NCBI GenBank assembly: GCA_016192645.1 | Contig: JACPTT010000086.1 | Location: 1 to 5,857, forward strand | Source of the DNA: Candidatus Levyibacteriota bacterium | Lineage (GTDB): Bacteria > Patescibacteriota > Microgenomatia > Levybacterales > UBA12049 | DNA: 5,857 bases | Reading direction: 5' to 3' | Shown: piece after piece, positions 1 to 4,757 of the stretch | Position numbering within the stretch: position 1 is the first letter of the stretch | Layout of the letters: every line of letters starts with the position of its first letter | Notes under the pieces: generated by a model | The model's input: only the letters and a program-made list of their open reading frames with translations | Told to the model about the DNA's origin: nothing | Databases searched by the model: none | Translations under genes and position numbers: made by a program

Positions 1-747
1 TTGCGCTGGGGATAAAATCAACTTCTGAGGTTTTTATTCTTTTATGTAATTCACTAGCAACATGCGGTGGGAAAATAATATCGTTTGTTCCCTCAACAAC
101 AAGCGTTGGAACAGAGATTCTCTTAAGAAGAGAAGTTGCATCAAACCCTAGAATCTGCTCGCAGGTAAGTAGATAGCTTCTAAGCGAGGTATGAAGAATG
201 TCGGCAAGAATTCTTTTTGGATCATAATCCCAGGTTCCAATAAATTTTTTATAATCAACATGCCCTGCTCTGCCAATATTTGGCACGTGATTTGCAAAAA
301 TTGAGACAATCTTATTGATAAGAACATTGTGGGCAAGTTTTTTGCCAAAATACGGCGGTTTGTAGCTTGTATCAACAAGAATAAGTGCACGTTTTTAGAG
401 TATGTTCCTTCAAGAGCAATGGCAACCATTCCTCCAAAGCAATGGCCAACAAGAACCGGTTTTTCTATGCCTTCTTTTTCCAAAACAGAAAGAACATCTT
501 TTACAAAGTTCCCAAGTTCATAGGCAGATTCATTATCCGGGCGGCCAGATAATCCATGACCTCGTAAATCCAGCGCAAGGGTTGGGAATCCCAAGTTTCT
601 CAGAGTCTCTCTTTCACTTTTCCAGGCCGTAAGGTCGGAACCTAGGCCGTGCAAAAATACCAGATATCTTTTTTTGTGCGGCGAGGGATCGATTTCATAA
701 GAAATAGATATTTTATCAAAGCTTTTGATTGAATTTGCAACAGACAT
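1..747 (-). pseudogene. Alpha/beta-hydrolase fold enzyme, frameshifted, 3' end outside window
   Basis: This is a probable esterase/hydrolase of the alpha/beta-hydrolase superfamily; the substrate cannot be told. Reading from ATG at 747 gives the oxyanion-hole region HGLGS (residues 33-37), the LALDLRGHGLSGRP strand-turn (57-70) and the nucleophile elbow GHCFGG (101-106, Cys103 where Ser is usual). After YSKN (~119) this frame loses family similarity and stops at 148. The -1 frame then continues without a stop to the window edge. It reads RALILVDTSY, later VPTLVVEGTND (acid Asp at 80-82) and IIFPPH, exactly the expected second half of the fold. The shift lies in a T5 run (A5 on the coding strand) at 392-396. 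One extra A would restore YSKKRALILVD. The catalytic His would lie beyond position 1. The start at 747 is preferred over the longer frame from 849 because that extension overlaps ftsH and its promoter. It could be a true pseudogene or a sequence error. Confidence 0.85.
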
Positions 748-753
748 AAAAAT

Positions 754-762
754 ATCATAACA
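754..762 (-). promoter_or_regulatory. Extended -10 promoter of the hydrolase gene
   Basis: On the minus strand TGT directly precedes TATGAT, an extended -10 (TGn plus -10 hexamer). Six bases separate it from the ATG at 747, so transcription would begin at or next to the start codon. No Shine-Dalgarno sequence is seen before the ATG. No convincing -35 is visible. Inferred by pattern only. Confidence 0.5.
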
Positions 763-777
763 TAGCCTCATATTTTG

Positions 778-786
778 TGCTATACT
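778..786 (+). promoter_or_regulatory. Extended -10 promoter of ftsH
   Basis: TGC followed by TATACT forms an extended -10, with seven bases before the ftsH ATG at 794. There is no ribosome-binding site in those bases (ATACCGC), which suggests a leaderless transcript. No clear -35 is visible; the divergent hydrolase promoter lies just upstream within the same 46-bp gap. Confidence 0.55.
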
Positions 787-793
787 ATACCGC

Positions 794-2659
794 ATGGCAA
801 GAGTTAAAAACAATAACCACAAAAGAAAAATTGTTAAGCTCAAAATCACCGCTTCTTGGAAGAATATATTTCTTTATGGGTTTTTATTGCTTTTTTCCCT
901 CTTTCTCTTTCTTGGTTTTACCCAGCCGCTCGAGCAGTTAAAAACAGTGCCGCTCTCCCAAGTCATTTCCGAGGTTAAAAAGGGCGAAGTAACTCAAATT
1001 GCGGTTTTGGATAATAAACTTACGATTACCACTAAAAAAGAGGAAAAAGTTCAAAGCTTTAAAGAGCCGGGATCAAACCTTTATCAGATATTTCAAGATG
1101 CCGGGGTTTCAAAAGAAGCCCTAGATAAAACAAATATTACTATTAAAGATGAAACAGGGCTTAATACTTGGGTTAATGTTCTCTCGGCAATTCTGCCGGT
1201 TGCTCTTATGGTTGCCTTTTTCTACTTTTTGTTTCGCCAGGCAAGAGGGGCACAGGAGAGTATTTTTTCCTTCGGCAAGTCTTCGGCAAAACTTTTTAGC
1301 AAAGATACGCCGCGGACTACTTTTTCGGATGTTGCCGGCGTTGATGAGGCAAAACAGGAGCTAACCGAAATCGTTGATTTCCTCAAAAATCCGGGGAAGT
1401 ACAAGGCAATAGGGGCGCGTACTCCTAAAGGAGTTCTCATGGTTGGTCCATCCGGTACCGGAAAGACCCTTCTTGCTCGAGCAACGGCTGGAGAAGCAAA
1501 TGTTCCGTTTTTCTCAATGGCAGGCAGTGAGTTTATGGAGATGTTGGTTGGAGTAGGCGCTTCTCGGGTTCGTGATTTGTTCAACACCGCCAAAAAAGCC
1601 CAGCCGGCAATTATTTTTATCGACGAGGTTGATGCAATTGGCAGACAGCGGGGCGTTGGGATTATGGGGGGACACGACGAGCGCGAGCAAACCCTGAATC
1701 AGATTTTAGTTGAAATGGATGGATTTACCCCAAACGAACAGCTGGTGGTTATTGCGGCAACCAATAGACCCGATGTTTTGGATCCGGCACTGGTTAGACC
1801 GGGACGGTTTGACAGGCGCGTTATGTTGGATATGCCAGATGTAGAGGGCAGAAAATCAATTCTATCAATTCATGCCAAAGGAAAGCCGTTTGCTTCGTCG
1901 GTTGATTGGGAAAAAGTTGCCAAACGAACAGTAGGATTTTCGGGTGCGGATTTGGAAAATATGTTAAACGAGGCAGCTATTATGGCAGCACGCTTAAACA
2001 AAAAAGTTATTGATATGAAAGATCTTGAAGAATCCGCAACTAGAGTAAAATTAGGTCCTGAGAAAAAGCGCCTTCAGTCAGAAGAAGATCGGAAAATGAC
2101 TGCTTATCATGAAGCAGGACATGCTTTAGTTTCTTGGTTTATGCCGCACATGGATCCAATCCACCGAATTTCAATTGTCAGCCGAGGAATCTCTTTAGGC
2201 CACACTATGATGGAGCCAACCGAGCATGTTCATGAGACAAAAACAAGACTTTTGGAACAGGTTGCGGTAATGCTGGGAGGAAGAGCTGCTGAGAGTCTTG
2301 TGTTTTCGGAGATGACAACCGGCGCATCGGACGATATTGCCAAAGCAAGCCAAATTGCGCGAACAATGGTGGTTGAATTTGGCATGAGTAATCTTGGGCC
2401 AATCAACTTAGACGGAGAACACCGCCACTTTTATGAGCCGACAAATGTTTCACCCGCAATGGCGGCAAAAATTGATGGGGAGATTAAAAAGATAACCGAT
2501 AAATGTTACAAAAACGCCGTTGATATTCTTAGGAAGTTACGAGAAAAACTTGATGGGTTGGCAGAGGAGTTAATGAAGAAAGAAACAATTGAACAAGAAG
2601 AGTTCCTAAGAATAATCGGCCCCAAACCCAAAGCCGCCCTGGCAACCGTAAAGGTTTGA
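794..2659 (+). CDS. ftsH: ATP-dependent zinc metalloprotease FtsH
   Basis: Membrane-anchored hexameric AAA+ protease that unfolds and degrades misfolded membrane proteins and selected soluble proteins on the cytoplasmic side. The 621-residue length is normal. A basic N-terminus is followed by TM1 (~24-42), a small extracytoplasmic domain (~44-124) and TM2 (~126-147). The AAA+ module has Walker A GPSGTGKT (218-225; most relatives have GPPGTGKT), Walker B IIFIDEVD (273-280) and the second region of homology ATNRPDVLDPALVRPGRFD with arginine fingers R335 and R338. The peptidase domain has HEAGH (439-443; zinc ligands H439 and H443, catalytic E440) and the downstream SDDI Asp (~514) as probable third ligand. 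The pore loop reads MEMLVGVGA, with Leu251 where the family usually has Phe (FVG motif). The C-terminal tail from ~560 is charged and helical. It is transcribed away from the hydrolase gene and has its own promoter. It ends in TGA, 34 bp before the exonuclease gene. Confidence 0.98.
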   Translation: MARVKNNNHKRKIVKLKITASWKNIFLYGFLLLFSLFLFLGFTQPLEQLKTVPLSQVISEVKKGEVTQIAVLDNKLTITTKKEEKVQSFKEPGSNLYQIFQDAGVSKEALDKTNITIKDETGLNTWVNVLSAILPVALMVAFFYFLFRQARGAQESIFSFGKSSAKLFSKDTPRTTFSDVAGVDEAKQELTEIVDFLKNPGKYKAIGARTPKGVLMVGPSGTGKTLLARATAGEANVPFFSMAGSEFMEMLVGVGASRVRDLFNTAKKAQPAIIFIDEVDAIGRQRGVGIMGGHDEREQTLNQILVEMDGFTPNEQLVVIAATNRPDVLDPALVRPGRFDRRVMLDMPDVEGRKSILSIHAKGKPFASSVDWEKVAKRTVGFSGADLENMLNEAAIMAARLNKKVIDMKDLEESATRVKLGPEKKRLQSEEDRKMTAYHEAGHALVSWFMPHMDPIHRISIVSRGISLGHTMMEPTEHVHETKTRLLEQVAVMLGGRAAESLVFSEMTTGASDDIAKASQIARTMVVEFGMSNLGPINLDGEHRHFYEPTNVSPAMAAKIDGEIKKITDKCYKNAVDILRKLREKLDGLAEELMKKETIEQEEFLRIIGPKPKAALATVKV

Positions 2660-2678
2660 TCCTCAAAACTTTATAGAA

Positions 2679-2687
2679 TGATATAAT
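2679..2687 (+). promoter_or_regulatory. Extended -10 promoter of the 5'-3' exonuclease gene
   Basis: TGA followed by a perfect TATAAT, six bases before the ATG at 2694. A possible weak -35 (TTGATC, 2656-2661, overlapping the ftsH stop) is 20 bp upstream, longer than ideal. No Shine-Dalgarno sequence is present. This suggests that the gene is transcribed separately from ftsH, from a start at or near its ATG. Confidence 0.6.
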
Positions 2688-2693
2688 GTTTGC

Positions 2694-3641
2694 ATGCAAA
2701 GATTTGTTCTCATCGACGGCAATGCCATTTTGCATCGGGCGTTTCATGCTCTGCCTCCTTTAACTTCAAAAAACGGCGAACTGGTAAATGCGGTTTACGG
2801 CTTTTTCTCAATGTTTCTAAAAATTTTACAAGATGTTAAGCCAACGTATCTTGCCGTTTGTTTTGATCGGGCAGCGCCAACTTTCCGCCAACAATTATAT
2901 GTCGGATATCAGGCTCAGCGGCCCAAAACCGCAGATGAGCTCGTTCCGCAAATCGATCTGATTCATAAAATTTTAGAAAAAATGAAGGTTTCAATCTTTG
3001 AAATCGATGGATATGAGGCAGACGATTTGATAGGCACGATTGCCTATCAAATTCAAAATTCAAAATTTAAAATTCAAAATTTAGAGGTAATTATTGTAAG
3101 CGGGGATCGGGATATGTTGCAGCTTGTCAACTCCCATGTAAAAGCTTTGATGCCTATAACCGGAATTACCAAAATGCAGCTTTTTAATTCGGAAGCGGTT
3201 GAGGAAAAATATGGGATTAAACCAACGCAAATTGTTGATTATAAAGCCTTGGTAGGGGATGCTTCGGATAATTATCCGGGAGTTTCGGGAATTGGGCCAA
3301 AAACCGCATCAAACCTTCTTAAAGAATTCAAAACCCTGGAAAAAATCTTTCAATCTCTCTCTGAAATTAAAAAGAAAAATGAAGGTTTGGCAAAAAAACT
3401 GGCAGAAGGAGCAGAAGCGGCAGGTCTTGCCAAAAAACTGGCAGAAATTGTCACCGATGCCCCGATTACTCTAGATATAGAAAGATGCTCTATTGTGCAT
3501 TTTGATATGGAGGGTGCGAGAGAGAGTTTTGAAGAATTAGGTTTTAAGAGTTTAGTAAAGCGATTATTAGCCTCGGGCTTACGGGAAGATCAAGAAGGAA
3601 ACAATCAGCTTGGATTGCTTGATAAAATCGCCTCTTCGTAG
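2694..3641 (+). CDS. Stand-alone 5'-3' exonuclease (PolA N-terminal type)
   Basis: Structure-specific 5' nuclease of the FEN/PolA exonuclease family, expected to remove RNA primers and 5' flaps in the cytoplasm during replication and repair. The 315 residues cover only the exonuclease part of DNA polymerase I. Family motifs: LIDGNAILHRAFHALPPL with metal ligand D8 (6-22); CFDRAAPTFR (56-65); GYQAQRP (71-77); EIDGYEADD with E108, D110, D111 (103-111); SGDRD with D138 and D140 (136-140); and helix-hairpin-helix DNA-binding segment VGDASDNYPGVSGIGPKTA (187-205) with D189 and D192. The N-terminus resembles full-length PolA more than YpcP/Xni-type nucleases. Residues ~119-130 (QIQNSKFKIQNL) come from a 7-nt repeat inserted between conserved blocks. 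No polymerase domain follows; a minus-strand gene overlaps the last 37 bases. The polymerase domain may be encoded elsewhere. ATG 2694 is set by the start of the conserved motif and the adjacent promoter. Confidence 0.93.
   Translation: MQRFVLIDGNAILHRAFHALPPLTSKNGELVNAVYGFFSMFLKILQDVKPTYLAVCFDRAAPTFRQQLYVGYQAQRPKTADELVPQIDLIHKILEKMKVSIFEIDGYEADDLIGTIAYQIQNSKFKIQNLEVIIVSGDRDMLQLVNSHVKALMPITGITKMQLFNSEAVEEKYGIKPTQIVDYKALVGDASDNYPGVSGIGPKTASNLLKEFKTLEKIFQSLSEIKKKNEGLAKKLAEGAEAAGLAKKLAEIVTDAPITLDIERCSIVHFDMEGARESFEELGFKSLVKRLLASGLREDQEGNNQLGLLDKIASS
3048..3081 (+). repeat. In-frame tandem 7-nt repeat (CAAAATT type) in exonuclease gene
   Basis: Five consecutive units of a 7-nt repeat, CAAATT then CAAAATT, CAAAATT, TAAAATT and CAAAATT. 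Because 7 is not a multiple of 3, the array codes for a 7-residue pattern (KIQNSKF-like). It lies in a surface loop between GTIA and the strand leading to SGDRD, and leaves the reading frame intact. A related array is at 5334-5386. Confidence 0.85.
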
Positions 3642-3985
3642 CTCAAATCATTTTCCTCTCGTTTTGGAGGTTCGAAGATGGTTTTAGCCGCGTGTTCTAA
3701 TCCATATCCACATAATATTCCATATGAATCACCAGCAGCTCTTCTTAGGCTATATAGCGGAAAGTATTGAGTTTCTGGTATAGTGCGAACAGGGCTTTGC
3801 TGAACTTCTTTTGTAATCGGTATAGAAATATTCTCTTTTACCGCAGAAAAAAGAGCAAGAATTTCTGCTAATCTCCTGCCCTGATTTATTTTGTCCAAAA
3901 TAATTGCTTGGTCCTGGGGCGATAAGCCACGAACAATTCCTACTTCCTCCGAGTTTAAGATTGGTTTTGTTTCAACAGATGGCAT
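3605..3985 (-). CDS. Hypothetical protein, 126 residues
   Basis: I do not recognise this protein. It is 126 residues long, with no signal peptide, transmembrane segment or known catalytic motif. The central stretch LSPQDQAIILDKINQGRRLAEILALF (~21-46) looks like one or two amphipathic helices; the rest is mixed, with many prolines, and the C-terminus is acidic (REENDLSYEEA). Support for being real: a consensus-like promoter (TTGACA, 17 bp, TAGAAG) ends six bases before the ATG at 3985, the same spacing as for the neighbouring genes, and no other gene occupies 3642-3985. The ending TGA (3605-3607) lies inside the exonuclease gene, so the two convergent genes overlap by 37 bp. It is transcribed divergently from the HAD gene, with only 57 bp between the two start codons. 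Confidence 0.65.
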   Translation of the reverse strand: MPSVETKPILNSEEVGIVRGLSPQDQAIILDKINQGRRLAEILALFSAVKENISIPITKEVQQSPVRTIPETQYFPLYSLRRAAGDSYGILCGYGLEHAAKTIFEPPKREENDLSYEEAILSSNPS

Positions 3986-3991
3986 AATTCT

Positions 3992-4020
3992 CTTCTACTT
4001 CAAACTTTTACAAATGTCAA
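3992..4020 (-). promoter_or_regulatory. Sigma70-like promoter of the minus-strand hypothetical gene
   Basis: A perfect -35 TTGACA (4015-4020), 17-bp spacer and -10-like TAGAAG (3992-3997, two mismatches to TATAAT), with six bases to the ATG at 3985. It physically overlaps the promoter of the HAD gene on the other strand (4007-4036), so the two are unlikely to fire at full strength together. Confidence 0.55.
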
Positions 4021-4036
4021 GTCGGCATAGTATAAT
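4007..4036 (+). promoter_or_regulatory. Sigma70-like promoter of the HAD gene
   Basis: TTTACA (4007-4012), an 18-bp spacer and a perfect TATAAT (4031-4036), six bases before the ATG at 4043. No Shine-Dalgarno sequence fits between the -10 and the ATG, so a leaderless mRNA is likely. This is one of the best-formed promoters in the window. Confidence 0.65.
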
Positions 4037-4042
4037 CTGGTT

Positions 4043-4687
4043 ATGGAGGGAATTCAAGCGGTGATTTTTGATCTGGATGGACTTTTAATTGCCTCGGAAG
4101 ATCTGTGGCGGGAAACAGACATAGAGTTGTTAAAAAGACGAGAAATTGACTACGATATAAAAATAAGAAGCCGGATTCGAGGACTTGGACAAAAAGAAGC
4201 GATAGAACTCTATAAAAAGGAGTTTGGGGTCAAAGGCGATATTCAGACTTTAATCAAGGAACGGCGAGCTATTTTTTATTCTTTAGCCAAAAATAGGTTA
4301 AAACTTTTGTCAGGCGCTGGAAAACTCACTCAAGAACTCTATAATAGAGGTTACAGCTTGGCAATTGCAACCGGAGGACATACAAAGAAAAAAATTCAAG
4401 AGATTTTGACGCAATTTGGACTCGAGAATTATTTCTTGGTTCTTATATCAAGCGATGAGGTTGAGAACGGAAAGCCGGCACCCGATGTTTATCTTGCTTC
4501 TGCAACCCGCTTAGGGGTTCAACCCCTAAACTGCTTGGTTTTGGAGGATGCGGTAAATGGAGTTTTAGCAGCAAAAAACGCCGGAATGAGAGTTTTTGGA
4601 GTAAATCGGGATTTGGGAATCAGAAATCTGTTAAAAGAAGCAGGTGCGGAAAGAGTATTCAAAAGCCTTAATGAAATAAGGCTTTAA
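4043..4687 (+). CDS. HAD-superfamily hydrolase, subfamily IA (beta-phosphoglucomutase-like)
   Basis: Cytosolic Mg-dependent phosphatase or phosphomutase acting on a small phosphorylated substrate, perhaps a sugar phosphate; the substrate cannot be assigned. Its 214 residues match the family. Motif I is FDLDGLL with nucleophile D10 and acid/base D12. A helical cap domain spans ~16-85. Motif II is the Thr in LAIATGG (T110; many relatives have ATSS). Motif III is K144 in NGKPAPDVY, and motif IV is LEDAVNG with E168 and D169. The usual VDSE after motif I is IASE here, so the conserved Asp is Ala17; the core catalytic residues remain. The GKPAPD and LEDxxNG blocks are typical of the beta-phosphoglucomutase/phosphoglycolate phosphatase group. 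ATG 4043 begins the family motif directly and sits six bases after a TATAAT box. The gene has its own promoter, and a hairpin overlaps its stop codon. The next gene starts 70 bp downstream. Confidence 0.92.
   Translation: MEGIQAVIFDLDGLLIASEDLWRETDIELLKRREIDYDIKIRSRIRGLGQKEAIELYKKEFGVKGDIQTLIKERRAIFYSLAKNRLKLLSGAGKLTQELYNRGYSLAIATGGHTKKKIQEILTQFGLENYFLVLISSDEVENGKPAPDVYLASATRLGVQPLNCLVLEDAVNGVLAAKNAGMRVFGVNRDLGIRNLLKEAGAERVFKSLNEIRL
4511..4529. repeat. 19-bp near-perfect palindrome inside the HAD gene
   Basis: TTAGGGGTT and AACCCCTAA are exact reverse complements around a single central C. It codes for the LGVQPL turn (about residues 157-162) between the last cap-facing helix and motif IV, a variable loop in the family. 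It could be chance, or a short inserted repeat like those elsewhere in the window. Confidence 0.6.
4662..4685 (+). terminator. Hairpin across the HAD stop codon, probable terminator
   Basis: AAAGCCTTA and TAAGGCTTT form a perfect 9-bp stem with a 6-nt loop (ATGAAA). The stem covers the last seven codons and most of the TAA stop. The downstream sequence is T-rich (AATTGTTCGATTGTTT) but lacks an uninterrupted T run, so intrinsic termination is plausible rather than certain. Confidence 0.5.
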
Positions 4688-4754
4688 TTGTTCGATTGTT
4701 TCATTGTTAAATTGTTCTTGGTAACAATAGAGCAATCGAGCAATATAACATTAA
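4687..4754. repeat. Palindromic intergenic array of 8-nt units
   Basis: Four head-to-tail units of ATTGTTNN start at 4687, 4695, 4703 and 4711. After TGGT (4719-4722) come inverted units with the same period: AACAATAG (4723), AGCAATCG (4731) and AGCAATAT (4739), then the degenerate AACATTAA (4747). The two halves can fold on each other into a long imperfect hairpin with some G-U pairs. The array fills almost the whole gap between the HAD and glycosyltransferase genes, and its right end contains the possible -10 box of the latter. Confidence 0.8.
4744..4749 (+). promoter_or_regulatory. Possible -10 box of the glycosyltransferase gene
   Basis: TATAAC, one mismatch from TATAAT, eight bases before the ATG at 4758. 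The distance follows the window-wide pattern of -10 boxes close to start codons. No good -35 is seen at standard spacing (TTGGTA at 4718-4723 is 20 bp away). It lies within the octamer array. Confidence 0.35.
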
Positions 4755-4757
4755 GTT

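Noticed and set aside
329..632. Plus-strand open frames at 329-523 and 402-632
   Set aside because: They are antisense to the conserved hydrolase coding sequence, show no family similarity and have no promoter or start signals.
748..849. Longer N-terminus of the hydrolase, starting at 849 with a hydrophobic leader-like stretch
   Set aside because: It would overlap the ftsH start and promoter on the other strand, and the family fold begins after the ATG at 747, which also has a well-placed -10 box. The hydrophobicity is a by-product of the antisense of ftsH codons.
1269..1279. CCTTCGGCAAG in ftsH resembling the 17-nt repeat at 5724
   Set aside because: Only the first 11 bases match, and they code for the conserved FGKS segment of FtsH, so chance similarity is the better explanation.
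1149..2402. Open frames at 1149-1364 (plus), 1222-1593 (minus) and 2205-2402 (minus)
   Set aside because: They all lie inside the highly conserved ftsH coding sequence in other frames and have composition typical of shadow frames.
2649..2673. Hairpin TAAAGGTTT / AAAACTTTA at the end of ftsH as a terminator
   Set aside because: The stem is AT-rich with a G-A mismatch and no T run follows. It is too weak to list as a terminator.
3384..3446. Apparent duplication of GLAKKLAE in the exonuclease, 39 nt apart
   Set aside because: The region aligns in length with normal PolA exonucleases, where similar Lys/Leu/Ala-rich helices occur, so an insertion or duplication is not needed to explain it.
2529..3474. 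Open frames at 2529-2747 (minus), 2836-3063 (minus) and 3259-3474 (plus)
   Set aside because: They overlap ftsH or the exonuclease gene in other frames and have no recognisable motif.
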